DNA of 64,000 nucleotides from Porifericola rhodea (GCF_030506305.1 NZ_CP119421.1:1837501-1901500), one strand, 5' to 3'; shown: positions 1 to 9,968, numbered from the stretch's first letter. Notes: generated by a model not told the origin, from the sequence alone. Made by a program: numbers and translations.

Positions 1-1597
<1,597 letters not shown>

Positions 1598-1699
1598 TTT
1601 CTTATGCAGATCTTTACTTAAGTTTACCTCTCTCTTACACGTTTCATGTCAACAATATTAGTGGTAGTCAGTTGAGTTCGCTCAACACACCCAAGATCT

Positions 1700-1806
<107 letters not shown>

Positions 1807-1815
1807 TCTATAATT

Positions 1816-1850
1816 AGCCTTGTGAGCTTTGTCTTGCAAGGCTTTTTTTT
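1816..1850 (+). terminator. Intrinsic terminator of the rRNA operon
   Basis: AGCCTTG (1816-1822) pairs with CAAGGCT (1837-1843) and is followed by a run of Ts to 1850. It lies ten bases after the 5S gene, the expected position for the end of the rRNA operon. Confidence 0.9.
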
Positions 1851-2349
1851 GCCCTTTGCCTTCCCATACAGCCTATCACTCGCCATTCCCCTACTCCTAC
1901 CCCACTACCTTCAGTCTAACCCATCTTCTAAATTAAGTCCTCTTCTAACTTACTCAACTCTTTCCCCCCATCCATATACCAAAGCTTACACCGTATCCCT
2001 CAATGAAATTAAACTCTATGAATAGTCTAAATCTTGCTTCAATTGAAACTCCCACCCTACACACAATAAAGATAAAGAATCAATTCACGTAGATGACGCA
2101 ATTGCATGTATAGTTGTATCAAAGGATAGGCTGTTAAATTAGATAATACATGATAAGTGGACAAAAATTACAATATGTGTAAATAATAAATGCTGTTAAA
2201 TAACAATTTCGTTACTCGCTTAATAAAACCTATCTGACTATGGTGCAGATGAGATATTCAATTAGCTTATCATCGCTCATTAAGATAATAAAGACTTATA
2301 ACTGATATTTAGGTGATTAATTAGATATGTTAAAATCTTAAGGTATATT
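1851..2349. other. Intergenic spacer with no recognised gene
   Basis: About 500 AT-rich bases lie between the rRNA terminator and the promoter of the sugar kinase. A 67-codon open frame at 1822-2025 begins inside the terminator and has no recognisable features, so it is not called. I see no tRNA, hairpin of note or repeat here. Confidence 0.6.
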
Positions 2350-2357
2350 TAAATTTG
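2350..2357 (+). promoter_or_regulatory. Bacteroidota -7 element (TAAATTTG) for the glucuronokinase gene
   Basis: TAAATTTG matches the TAnnTTTG consensus of the Bacteroidota primary sigma factor. No clear -33 TTTG is visible at the usual distance. Transcription would begin near 2363, after the alternative TTG start at 2355, which favours the ATG at 2403. Confidence 0.55.
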
Positions 2358-2402
2358 TTTACTTTTTTGGATAAATCATATATCCCCACAACCTATATAT
2401 TA

Positions 2403-3407
2403 ATGGATAATGCAATTATAGAAACCAGTGCTTATGCGAGGGCTGGTCTGTTAGGGAATCCTACAGATGGATATTTTGGGAAGACAATTTCCGTAATAGT
2501 AAGAAATTTTGGTGCACGAATAATGCTATATCCTTCTCCTGAACTACATATAGAAGCTCAGGAACAGGATGTAAATAAATTCAGAAACATACATCATTTA
2601 ATAGATTCAGTGAACCTTACAGGGTATTATGGTGGGTCCAGATTAATAAAAGCAGCGATAAAAAAATTTGGAGAATACTGTGAGCAAAATTCTATCAAAA
2701 TTGTTAACAAAAATTTCACAGTAAGGTACCACTCTTCAATCCCCAGACAAGTAGGACTTGCGGGTTCTAGCGCAATCGTTACCGCTACTATGAGAGCTTT
2801 AATGAAGTACTATGAGGTTGTTATCCCTAAAGAAATATTACCATCTATTGTATTGTCTGCGGAAGTGGATGAGCTGGGAATAAATGCAGGGCTACAAGAT
2901 AGAGTGGCGCAAACCTACGAAGGTTGCGTATATATGGACTTTGATAAAAAACACTTGCAGGAAAAAGGTCATGGAATTTATGAAGAGTTAGAACCTTCAC
3001 TCCTACCCAATTTATACTTGGCTTATAAAACAGATCTAAGTAAGGTTTCCGGAGCAGTATTTAATAATGTAAAAGCGAGATTTGAAAAAGGAGATGCCGA
3101 AGTCATACAGACGATCTCGGAAATAGCAGATTTGGCGGAAAAGGGAAAGAGCGCAATAAAAAATAAAGATTATGATACTCTAAACACACTTATAAACACC
3201 AATTTTGACAAGAGATGTAAAATTATGAATATAAGTGATAGCAATATGCAATTGGTAGAGACTGCACGAAAATGTGGTGCATCAGCAAAATTTACTGGCT
3301 CTGGAGGGTCAATCATTGGGATATATAAAAATGATGAAGTATTAAATAAGCTAGTGATTGAGCTGAAGAAGATTAATGCAAGAGTAATTAAACCTTATAC
3401 CGTATAA
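2403..3407 (+). CDS. GHMP-family sugar kinase, probable glucuronokinase
   Basis: This 334-residue protein belongs to the GHMP kinase superfamily and looks most like plant glucuronokinase, which phosphorylates D-glucuronate at C1. Visible support: an N-terminal ARAGLLGNPTDGYFGKT block, a GYYGG motif, the ATP-binding PRQVGLAGSSA loop near residue 135, AGLQDRVAQTYEG in the middle and a C-terminal AAKFTGSGGS motif 3. All match the plant enzyme as I remember it. The ATG at 2403 is preferred to a TTG at 2355 because the latter overlaps the -7 promoter element. Ten bases separate its stop from the GalU-type gene, so the two are probably co-transcribed and could convert glucuronate to UDP-glucuronate. 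The gene is visibly more AT-rich than most of the window, which may indicate transfer. Another uronic acid or galactose-type substrate is possible. Confidence 0.8.
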   Translation: MDNAIIETSAYARAGLLGNPTDGYFGKTISVIVRNFGARIMLYPSPELHIEAQEQDVNKFRNIHHLIDSVNLTGYYGGSRLIKAAIKKFGEYCEQNSIKIVNKNFTVRYHSSIPRQVGLAGSSAIVTATMRALMKYYEVVIPKEILPSIVLSAEVDELGINAGLQDRVAQTYEGCVYMDFDKKHLQEKGHGIYEELEPSLLPNLYLAYKTDLSKVSGAVFNNVKARFEKGDAEVIQTISEIADLAEKGKSAIKNKDYDTLNTLINTNFDKRCKIMNISDSNMQLVETARKCGASAKFTGSGGSIIGIYKNDEVLNKLVIELKKINARVIKPYTV

Positions 3408-3417
3408 AAAATATAAA

Positions 3418-4299
3418 ATGGTAAGAAAAGCAGTAATTCCCGCAGCCGGATTGGGTACAAGATTTTTACCGGCTACTAAAGCGCAACCTAAAGAAATGCT
3501 TCCAATAATTGATACACCTACCATACAGTATGTTGTACAGGAAGCAGTAGACTCAGGAATAGATGATATTCTCATTATTTCTGGAAAAGGTAAAAGAACT
3601 ATTGAAGATCATTTTGATAGAAATTTTGAGCTGGAGTCACGATTGGCAGAAAAGCAGGAGGAAAACTTTTATAACGAAATAGTGAGGTTAGCGGATATGG
3701 CGAACATCCACTTTATCCGTCAGAAAGAAATGAATGGTTTGGGTGATGCTATCTATCATGCACGTCAGCATGTAGGTAATGAGCCCTTTGCGGTGTTATT
3801 AGGAGATACAGTCGTAGACTCTGTAATTCCAGTAACACAGCAGCTCATAGATACATATGAGCAATATCATAGTACAGTAATCGCAGTAGAAGAAGTGCCA
3901 GCTGACAAAGTATCCAGATATGGAATTGCAGGCGGGAAGAAAATAGATGATAAAACAATGGAGGTTAGTGAGCTGGTAGAAAAACCCAGTCCTGAAAAAG
4001 CTCCTTCAAATTTAGCAATCGCAGGAAGATACATTCTTACACCAGAAATTTTTCAGGCTATAGAGCAAACGCCAAAAGGTAAAGGAAATGAAATCCAGTT
4101 AACAGATGCTATGCACCTCTTGATGAAAAGAGATACAATCATCGCGAATACCATAGAGGGAAAACGCTATGATATTGGCAACAAGCTAGATTTTTTAAAA
4201 ACAACTGTGGAGTTTGCGCTGAAAAGGAAAGAGTTTGCTGAACCATTCTACCAATACATGAAGGAGCAGGTAGAAGAATATGAGAAAAAAAGAAAATAA
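3418..4299 (+). CDS. galU: UTP--glucose-1-phosphate uridylyltransferase (GalU family)
   Basis: The 293-residue protein transfers UMP from UTP to a sugar 1-phosphate, normally glucose 1-phosphate, to give a UDP-sugar in the cytoplasm. The nucleotidyltransferase signature AAGLGTRFLPATK is at residues 9-21, followed by PKEMLPI, a QKEMNGLGDA block and LLGDTVV; length matches bacterial GalU. It sits directly behind the glucuronokinase-like gene, so glucuronate 1-phosphate may also be a substrate; that is inference, since the motifs do not settle sugar specificity. It converges tail-to-tail with the next gene, with two bases between stops. Confidence 0.9.
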   Translation: MVRKAVIPAAGLGTRFLPATKAQPKEMLPIIDTPTIQYVVQEAVDSGIDDILIISGKGKRTIEDHFDRNFELESRLAEKQEENFYNEIVRLADMANIHFIRQKEMNGLGDAIYHARQHVGNEPFAVLLGDTVVDSVIPVTQQLIDTYEQYHSTVIAVEEVPADKVSRYGIAGGKKIDDKTMEVSELVEKPSPEKAPSNLAIAGRYILTPEIFQAIEQTPKGKGNEIQLTDAMHLLMKRDTIIANTIEGKRYDIGNKLDFLKTTVEFALKRKEFAEPFYQYMKEQVEEYEKKRK

Positions 4300-4301
4300 T
4301 A

Positions 4302-4883
4302 CTAATTCTTGATCATACAACCTGTAGGGTGGGTATCATCATCTACAATTGGTTTTCCTTGCAGAGTTGCATCAAGAGCATTTTTCAAAAAAGTATGCGT
4401 TACATCAGAGGCTACCTGGGGGTTATCATCTATTGAACCACGATACAGTATTTGATAACTTCCCCCTCTTTGTTGAAGGAGGTAGGCCTGAGGTGTTTTT
4501 TTAGCATTAAAAAGAGAAGTAACTTTTTGCTGGCTATCAATTAAATAAGGAATATTCCAGCCCATCTCACGCACTTTTTCTGCCATTTTGCTAGGGTTTT
4601 CCGCCGGACTTTGCTTAGAATCATTAGGGTTAATCAGCAAGAACTTAACACCTTTTGAGCGATATGTATCAATCAAATTACTAATTCGCTGATCATATAG
4701 CTTTGCATAAGGACAATAATTACTGGTGAAAATAACTACTACGGCTTTGTTTTCACCTACATTAGACAAACTTACTTCTTTACCATCTACAGCATTAACT
4801 AAAGTAAAGTCGTCAACACTAACCACCTGATTATTTGGCAAAAGAGACAAAATATGAGCTATTACTAATAAGTAAGTGAACAT
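4302..4883 (-). CDS. Secreted peroxiredoxin-like protein (PRX_like1 type)
   Basis: A 193-residue thioredoxin-fold protein with an N-terminal hydrophobic signal of about 20 residues, so it is probably periplasmic. The AhpC/TSA-type core has a single cysteine in the active-site region (SNYCPYAK, Cys57) rather than CXXC, and a second at the extreme C terminus (TGCMIKN, Cys189). A lone Cys with NYCPYAK plus a terminal TGC motif is typical of the PRX_like1 group, whose substrate is unclear. A role in thiol-peroxide reduction is inferred. It is a single gene with no obvious partner. Confidence 0.8.
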   Translation of the reverse strand: MFTYLLVIAHILSLLPNNQVVSVDDFTLVNAVDGKEVSLSNVGENKAVVVIFTSNYCPYAKLYDQRISNLIDTYRSKGVKFLLINPNDSKQSPAENPSKMAEKVREMGWNIPYLIDSQQKVTSLFNAKKTPQAYLLQQRGGSYQILYRGSIDDNPQVASDVTHTFLKNALDATLQGKPIVDDDTHPTGCMIKN

Positions 4884-5012
4884 ACGTATATAATATTATG
4901 TGCTAAGCACAAAAGATAAGAAATATATAAGCTATAAACTGTTATAGTGTAATATATGGGTAAGGTTAGTAACGAAAACACATTTTCTTGAGTATGCCTG
5001 GACAACTAATAA

Positions 5013-5648
5013 TCAGACATTAAAAGTTATAAAAAAGTTCTCTTCTTGAACTATATGAAGAGTATACATCTCGTGCTGATCGGCCACTACAATAGCAGCC
5101 TCTAACATAGGCTTTTTAGGATAGTAAAGGTGCTGCACCAGTATGTTGGCTTTAAAGCTTAAATTTTTTCTGCCATGTAGTTTGTATAAGCTTTCTTTAG
5201 CGCACCAGGCCAGGCATAGTTTTTCCAAGTCATAGCTAAAGATTTCCCATTCGGAAGTATGCAGAAATTTATGCTGAACCCTGATAAGCTTGTCGCTGGG
5301 CTTTTCTATATCTATACCTACAGGGCTCTCTAGATGTACTATAGCCGCAGCATGCGGATAAGAATTAGCCAGAGAGATATGTATAGAATACTTTTTGATA
5401 TGAGGTTTACCGTGTGAATCTTTGTACATCTCAAATTCATGAATTCCAATGGATGCGAGTAGATCACGTAAAGCAAGCCTGCCTGCAAGAAATTCCGCTT
5501 TTTTTTGAGGATGTCGTATCTTCAATAACAACTGGTACTCTTCGTCATTAGGTTGTAGCAGATGAAGAAGGTCTGTCCAGGGCACATCTATTTTCCAAAG
5601 TGCCCAACTCAGCTTGTCGTTTATCTTTACTATTTTTGTTAAAGCCAT
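5013..5648 (-). CDS. 4'-phosphopantetheinyl transferase, Sfp type
   Basis: A 211-residue enzyme that would transfer phosphopantetheine from CoA to a serine of acyl or peptidyl carrier proteins. Family motifs are visible: GKPHI near residue 80, the Mg-binding VGIDIE with Asp113 and Glu115, and WCAKESLYK with Trp148, Lys151, Glu152 and Lys156. The length fits the Sfp/EntD group rather than the short AcpS type. No carrier protein or synthase gene lies in the window, so its target is unknown. The gene is divergent from the WD40 gene, with about 30 bases between the starts. Confidence 0.88.
   Translation of the reverse strand: MALTKIVKINDKLSWALWKIDVPWTDLLHLLQPNDEEYQLLLKIRHPQKKAEFLAGRLALRDLLASIGIHEFEMYKDSHGKPHIKKYSIHISLANSYPHAAAIVHLESPVGIDIEKPSDKLIRVQHKFLHTSEWEIFSYDLEKLCLAWCAKESLYKLHGRKNLSFKANILVQHLYYPKKPMLEAAIVVADQHEMYTLHIVQEENFFITFNV
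5631..5638 (+). promoter_or_regulatory. Bacteroidota -7 element (TATTTTTG) for the WD40 gene
   Basis: TATTTTTG matches TAnnTTTG and lies inside the first codons of the divergent phosphopantetheinyl transferase gene. Transcription would start near 5644, about 34 bases before the WD40 start at 5678. Confidence 0.45.
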
Positions 5649-5656
5649 TGCAATTA

Positions 5657-5664
5657 CAAAGGTA
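5657..5664 (-). promoter_or_regulatory. Bacteroidota -7 element (TACCTTTG) for the phosphopantetheinyl transferase gene
   Basis: On the minus strand TACCTTTG matches TAnnTTTG. The predicted start point is only a few bases ahead of the ATG at 5648, so the transcript would be nearly leaderless. It lies about 20 bases from the opposing -7 element, so the two promoters face away and overlap. Confidence 0.4.
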
Positions 5665-5677
5665 TTTTTTTAAATGA

Positions 5678-6658
5678 ATGTTAAGCAATCAGCAGCGAAA
5701 TATGAGAAACAAGCCGATACAAGTAAATAAGCTTCATAGCCTGCAAGGGCACAAAGACTGTGTATACGCGCTAAGTAATGGACCTGATAATAATATTTTT
5801 TTCTCAGGTGCAGGAGATGGTATGGTAGTACAGTGGAGTTTAGAAGACACATCTAATGGCAGAATAATCGCGAAAGTACCCACTTCAGTATATGCTTTAT
5901 ACTATGAGAAAGAAAGAGGAAATCTAATAGTAGGCCAAAACTATGAAGGTATTCATGTGATAAATATGCATACCAAACAAGAACTGGGTTCCGTTAAGAT
6001 AACGAGCTCTGCCATCTTTGATATTAAAGTCTATCACGAAAATATTATTATAGCCGCGGGAGATGGCTCTATTACAATAGTGAGTTATCAAAAATTAAAA
6101 GTATTACACCAGATAAAAGATAGCCATAAAAGTGCTCGTAGTATTGCTATCAACCCCGTGGCAAAAGAAATGGCGGTAGGTTACAGCGATAATAAAATTA
6201 GAGTATATGACTTAGAAAGCTACAAGCTAAAGTATGAGGTTGAGGCGCATGATAACTCTGTATTTACGCTCAGCTATAGCCCCGATTATCATTGGCTATT
6301 GTCTGGTAGTAGAGACGCTCACCTTAAGATATGGGACGTTAACGAACACTATCAACTACATGAGTCAATTGTAGCCCATATGTACTGCATTAACAACATA
6401 ACATATAGCCCTGACGGTAATTACTTTGCAAGTTGTAGTATGGATAAGTCAGTAAAAGTGTGGGATGCCAAACAGTTTAAACTTTTAAAAGTAATAGATA
6501 AAGTCCGGCACTCAGGGCATGCCACATCGGTAAATGCTTTAATATGGAGTGAGTATGTAGATGCACAAAAGCAAAATCCGTTGATTTCTGCGAGCGACGA
6601 TAGAAGCATTTCCGTCTGGCAACTGGATTTGTACAAAAAAGAGAACAATTATCAGTAA
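5678..6658 (+). CDS. WD40 repeat protein
   Basis: A 326-residue cytoplasmic protein made almost entirely of WD40 repeats; no signal peptide or catalytic domain is seen. Repeats are recognised by GH...D...WD spacing, for example LQGHKDCVYAL near the start, KIWDVNEH in the middle, VKVWDAKQ later and a terminal SVWQL. About six or seven blades are expected, consistent with one beta-propeller. Such proteins are protein-protein interaction scaffolds; the partner here is unknown. The ATG at 5678 gives the longest form, but an in-frame ATG at 5702, nearer the first repeat, is equally plausible. Confidence 0.85.
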   Translation: MLSNQQRNMRNKPIQVNKLHSLQGHKDCVYALSNGPDNNIFFSGAGDGMVVQWSLEDTSNGRIIAKVPTSVYALYYEKERGNLIVGQNYEGIHVINMHTKQELGSVKITSSAIFDIKVYHENIIIAAGDGSITIVSYQKLKVLHQIKDSHKSARSIAINPVAKEMAVGYSDNKIRVYDLESYKLKYEVEAHDNSVFTLSYSPDYHWLLSGSRDAHLKIWDVNEHYQLHESIVAHMYCINNITYSPDGNYFASCSMDKSVKVWDAKQFKLLKVIDKVRHSGHATSVNALIWSEYVDAQKQNPLISASDDRSISVWQLDLYKKENNYQ

Positions 6659-6752
6659 ATTAAAAGCAAAATATTGCTTAATCGCATTAATGATAAATAT
6701 TATGTCCGTTATGACTGCTATGGCAGTTTGAGACAACTAAACTCCCTAACTA

Positions 6753-7511
6753 ATGAAAATTACGCCCTTAGAAATACGACAAAAAGACTTTGAGAAAAAC
6801 TTTAGAGGTTACGATAAAGATGAAGTGAATGCCTTTCTTCAAACACTTTCACAGCAGTGGGAACGCATACTAGAAGAGAACAAGGAGATGAAATACAAGC
6901 TGGAGTCTTCACAAAAGGAGGTAGAAAAACTACGAGAGGTAGAAAGCTCACTTTTTAAAACACTAAAGACTGCAGAAGATACCGGGGCAAATATGATTGA
7001 CCAGGCCCAAAAAACAGCTGATCTAAAAATGAGGGAAGCCAAACTTGAGGCAGATACCATCATCGGTAATGCACACTCTAAAGCAAAAGACATACTGAGC
7101 AGAGCAGAGTATAAAGCGCAAGCCATCATAGATGCGATGGAAGAGCGTGTAAAGATGCTGAAACAGAGCTATAAAGCAGCGGAGAACGATTACGAAAGTC
7201 TACTTTTTGAACTTAAAAGTCTGGCACAGAAAACGTTGCAAAAAGTGGACAAGGCCGAGGCTCAGCAGAGATTTAATATAGACGCAAAGGTAGAAGAAGC
7301 AGAAAAAATAGTAGAAGAATATAACGAGTTTCTGGCAAGGCAAAAGGAAGAAGCTATACAGCAAGAAGCAACTTCTTCTGCCAGTAAGCCAACTATTGAA
7401 GAAAGCACAGATTCCCCCACAGAATCAGCAGCGCATAAAACAACTTACGAACACTCAGCCCCTCCCAGAGAAGAAAAGAAAGGCGGTTCTTTTTTTGACA
7501 ATATAGATTGA
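6753..7511 (+). CDS. DivIVA domain-containing protein
   Basis: This 252-residue protein starts with the DivIVA/GpsB lipid-binding motif (MKITPLEIRQKDFEKNFRGY, then DEVNAFL) in residues 1-30, followed by long coiled coil from about residue 35 to 200 and a low-complexity Ser/Thr/Glu tail. DivIVA proteins bind curved or polar membrane and recruit cell-division or envelope-growth factors; the partner here is not known. It leads a compact operon with folB 8 bases downstream and the ChaN-like gene after it. The co-transcription with a folate gene is probably organisational rather than functional. Confidence 0.88.
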   Translation: MKITPLEIRQKDFEKNFRGYDKDEVNAFLQTLSQQWERILEENKEMKYKLESSQKEVEKLREVESSLFKTLKTAEDTGANMIDQAQKTADLKMREAKLEADTIIGNAHSKAKDILSRAEYKAQAIIDAMEERVKMLKQSYKAAENDYESLLFELKSLAQKTLQKVDKAEAQQRFNIDAKVEEAEKIVEEYNEFLARQKEEAIQQEATSSASKPTIEESTDSPTESAAHKTTYEHSAPPREEKKGGSFFDNID

Positions 7512-7519
7512 CATTATGT

Positions 7520-7876
7520 ATGGGGAAAATAGAGTTACAAGGGCTGGAGTTTTTTGCCTATCATGGTTTTCATGAAGAGGAGCGTAAAATAGGTAATCGT
7601 TACGAAGTGGATATTAAAGTAGAAACGGACTTTGATAAGGCTGCTGCAGACGATATGCTAAAACATACCGTAGACTATGGCCAGTTGTATAATATCATAA
7701 AGGAAGAAATGGAACAGTCTACTAAGTTACTTGAAAGGCTAGCTGGAAGAATTGCGGAGCGAGTATTCAAAGAAATTTCAGTAGTAGAACGGCTGGAGGT
7801 TAGTATTTCCAAACTAAATCCCCCCTTAGGAGGTTTGTGCAAAAAAGCTAAAGTAAGCTTACATAAAAGTAGATAG
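7520..7876 (+). CDS. folB: Dihydroneopterin aldolase
   Basis: The 118-residue enzyme would cleave 7,8-dihydroneopterin to 6-hydroxymethyl-dihydropterin and glycolaldehyde in folate synthesis. Typical features are FFAYHGFHEEER with the catalytic-site Glu, the VDYGQLY segment that contributes to the pterin pocket, LERLAGRIAE, and the C-terminal VSISKLNPPLGG with the conserved lysine. Length matches FolB. The ATG at 7520 is chosen over an upstream TTG at 7508 that overlaps divIVA, since family members start with the MGKIxLxGLEFFAYHG block. Confidence 0.93.
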   Translation: MGKIELQGLEFFAYHGFHEEERKIGNRYEVDIKVETDFDKAAADDMLKHTVDYGQLYNIIKEEMEQSTKLLERLAGRIAERVFKEISVVERLEVSISKLNPPLGGLCKKAKVSLHKSR

Positions 7877-7879
7877 AGC

Positions 7880-8749
7880 ATGAAAGCCTTGTTGTTGATT
7901 CTTATGGTCTTCGGAATAACTGTGGACAAACCTACTTATGTTATTTATAACGAAAAGGGCAAATCTGAAGACTACGATAAAATGGTTAAAAAACTTAGCC
8001 AGGCTGATGTTGTGCTGTTTGGTGAATTGCACAACAATGCATTGGCTCACTGGCTTCAGCTTCAACTCTTAAAAGACTTACAAAAAGAGGGAAACACCCT
8101 TGTGCTTGGAGCAGAAATGTTTGAGGCAGATAATCAGATAATAATTGACGAATATCTGGCGGGCCTTATAGAAGCAAGACACCTGGAAAGCGAAGCCAAA
8201 ATTTGGGATAATTATAAAACGGACTACAAACCCCTATTAGAGTTTGCTAAAGAACACCAGCTGCCGTTTGTAGCTACCAACATACCTCGTCGGTATGCAA
8301 GCCTCGTAGCCAGGCAGGGCTTAGACAGTCTGAAAAACTTAACGGAAGAAGCTAAATCTTATATGGCTCCACTCCCTATAGTGATAGATATGGAGCTGCC
8401 CTCCTACCAAAATATGTTAGAAATGATGGGAGGGGGCAAGAACTCCTCCCAACACAATGGCATAGGAGCCGAAAATATGGTAAAGGCACAAGCTATAAAA
8501 GATGCTAGCATGGCTCATTTTATTCTTCAAAATCTGGAAGAAGAAAGTACCTTCCTGCATTTTAACGGCTCTTATCACTCAGATAATTTTGAAGGAATTT
8601 ACTGGTACTTGCAACAAGCCAATCCTAATCTAGATATTGTCACTATTAGCACCAAAGAGCAGGAAGATATAAGTCAGTGGAATAAAGATTTTGAAAATGT
8701 AGCTAACTATATTATTAGCATACCAACAGATATGACAAAAACGTATTAA
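7880..8749 (+). CDS. ChaN-like haem-binding domain protein
   Basis: A 289-residue protein with a short N-terminal hydrophobic segment (residues 1-15) suggesting export. The rest matches the ChaN/DUF399 fold: VVLFGELHNN near residue 48, LGAEMFEADNQ, a DYKPLLEFAKEH block, FVATNIPRRYA and the C-terminal HFNGSYHSDNFEGI. In Campylobacter, ChaN binds stacked haems and acts in iron uptake; here no TonB receptor or haem transporter is adjacent, so the role is unproven. It starts three bases after folB and is the last gene of that operon. Confidence 0.82.
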   Translation: MKALLLILMVFGITVDKPTYVIYNEKGKSEDYDKMVKKLSQADVVLFGELHNNALAHWLQLQLLKDLQKEGNTLVLGAEMFEADNQIIIDEYLAGLIEARHLESEAKIWDNYKTDYKPLLEFAKEHQLPFVATNIPRRYASLVARQGLDSLKNLTEEAKSYMAPLPIVIDMELPSYQNMLEMMGGGKNSSQHNGIGAENMVKAQAIKDASMAHFILQNLEEESTFLHFNGSYHSDNFEGIYWYLQQANPNLDIVTISTKEQEDISQWNKDFENVANYIISIPTDMTKTY

Positions 8750-8765
8750 AGAGAGGTTTGTGTCC

Positions 8766-9200
8766 TTACTGTACCTCATTCAGAAAAGCTACCTTAGCTT
8801 TAGCCAATATCTCTTCATGGTCAAAAGCCAGTTCCGGTAGTTCATTCAAGTTAAACCATTGGGTGGCGGCAGCATCAGAGGCTGCCTCCGGCGAAACAAG
8901 TTTAGCATCTACCTGGGTATAATACGAAACTGAAATTGCTCTGCCCCGAGGATCTCTGTCCGGCTTTCCAAATGTATAAAACTGCTGTATCTGCTCTACC
9001 TTAATGCCGGTTTCCTCTTCTAGTTCGCGGGCTGCAGCCGTATCCAAGTCCTCATCATCTTCTACAAAACCTCCTGGAATAGCCCACTTACCCTGAAATG
9101 GATCGTTCTTTCTCTGAATTAGCAATACCTGTAGTTCTTTATCATGATAAGCAAAAACTACAGCGTCTACAGTTACTTTAATATTTTGAGGATACCCCAT
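8766..9200 (-). CDS. Nudix hydrolase
   Basis: A 144-residue cytoplasmic Nudix enzyme. The Nudix box Gx5Ex7REUxEExGU is complete: GFVEDDEDLDTAAARELEEE followed by TGI, at about residues 44-66. It is preceded by the WAIPGG core. Members hydrolyse nucleoside diphosphates linked to another moiety; substrate cannot be read from the sequence. It converges with the ChaN-like gene, with 16 bases between stops. Confidence 0.9.
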   Translation of the reverse strand: MGYPQNIKVTVDAVVFAYHDKELQVLLIQRKNDPFQGKWAIPGGFVEDDEDLDTAAARELEEETGIKVEQIQQFYTFGKPDRDPRGRAISVSYYTQVDAKLVSPEAASDAAATQWFNLNELPELAFDHEEILAKAKVAFLNEVQ

Positions 9201-9372
9201 AACATAAATGTGATTACAGATACAAATTAAAAATTACCTAAATGTAAGAGCTAGTTAATAAGGCAATAAAAAAAAGAGTGGATTGTTGAAGACAAAAGAA
9301 AAAAAATTAATGTGCCGTGATCTACCAATGTCATCTAGAAGAAATAGGGGTAAAATTCCCCAAGAAGGTGGA

Positions 9373-9618
9373 CTAATTGTCCTTAAATTCTACATAAGCA
9401 TCACAGCTATTGGGAGTTAGTGTGTGGTAAGGTATAGGTTGTAAATTGTCATTTGAGCTATTTATTTGATGTGTGACCTCCTTTTGCGTAGCTATTTTTT
9501 TGTCATCTTCATCTTCGCAAGATAACATAAGGCCAAGTAATAGCGCATAAAAGCTAAAAGTTAGTAGTAGAGAGAAAGAGTGTTCGTATATTCTATTATA
9601 AAGATTTTTGCTTTTCAT
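9373..9618 (-). CDS. Small predicted lipoprotein of unknown function
   Basis: An 81-residue protein on the minus strand with a hydrophobic segment ending in the lipobox-like LGLMLSC, then a charged, low-complexity tail (CEDEDDKK). It would be membrane-anchored by a lipidated cysteine after signal peptidase II cleavage. The first 21 residues of the longer frame overlap the IscA-like gene and are omitted; from the ATG at 9618 it still overlaps that gene's end by 23 bases, suggesting translational coupling. I do not recognise a family, and the gene could be spurious, although the lipobox argues for it. Confidence 0.55.
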   Translation of the reverse strand: MKSKNLYNRIYEHSFSLLLTFSFYALLLGLMLSCEDEDDKKIATQKEVTHQINSSNDNLQPIPYHTLTPNSCDAYVEFKDN

Positions 9619-9904
9619 CGGACTTAATAAAGGTAAAACCACGAGCATCATTACCTTCATAAAAGTCAACTTCCATACCAAGCAAAAAGATAGTATCCTT
9701 CTTAGCTATATAAACAGGCACATTATCAAGGGTAAACTCAGAGTCTCCCTGTCCTTTTTTGTCGAAACCCAATACATAAGATACACCGGCACAGCCCCCC
9801 CCATTTACACCAATGCGCAGGCCATACTCAGCCGGAATATTTTTGTGGGCAATAGTCTTTTTGATTTCTTCTAGAGCTCTGTCAGATACTTTTACAGGAA
9901 TCAT
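9596..9904 (-). CDS. HesB/IscA-family protein lacking the C-terminal CGC motif
   Basis: The 102-residue protein has the A-type iron-sulfur carrier fold: IPVKVSDRALEEIKK at the start, then GLRIGVNGGGCAGVSYVLGFD with Cys38, and DFYEGNDARGFTF at the end. Standard IscA, ErpA and SufA carry a second C-terminal Cys-Gly-Cys that completes Fe-S binding. Here that tail is absent: the sequence after RGFTF runs to a stop within about ten residues, and Cys38 is the only cysteine. It may therefore bind iron or clusters differently, or with a partner. No isc or suf genes are adjacent. Confidence 0.87.
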   Translation of the reverse strand: MIPVKVSDRALEEIKKTIAHKNIPAEYGLRIGVNGGGCAGVSYVLGFDKKGQGDSEFTLDNVPVYIAKKDTIFLLGMEVDFYEGNDARGFTFIKSDEKQKSL

Positions 9905-9968
9905 GAGTACAAATTAATCTACAATATTAAGCAAGTAAGTAATGTCTGTTTCTGTATGCAAATGGCAC

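Noticed and set aside
1822-2025. 67-residue plus-strand frame after the 5S gene
   Set aside because: It starts inside the rRNA terminator, has low-complexity hydrophobic content and no homology I recognise.
9608-9874. 88-residue plus-strand frame
   Set aside because: Antisense shadow of the IscA-like gene.
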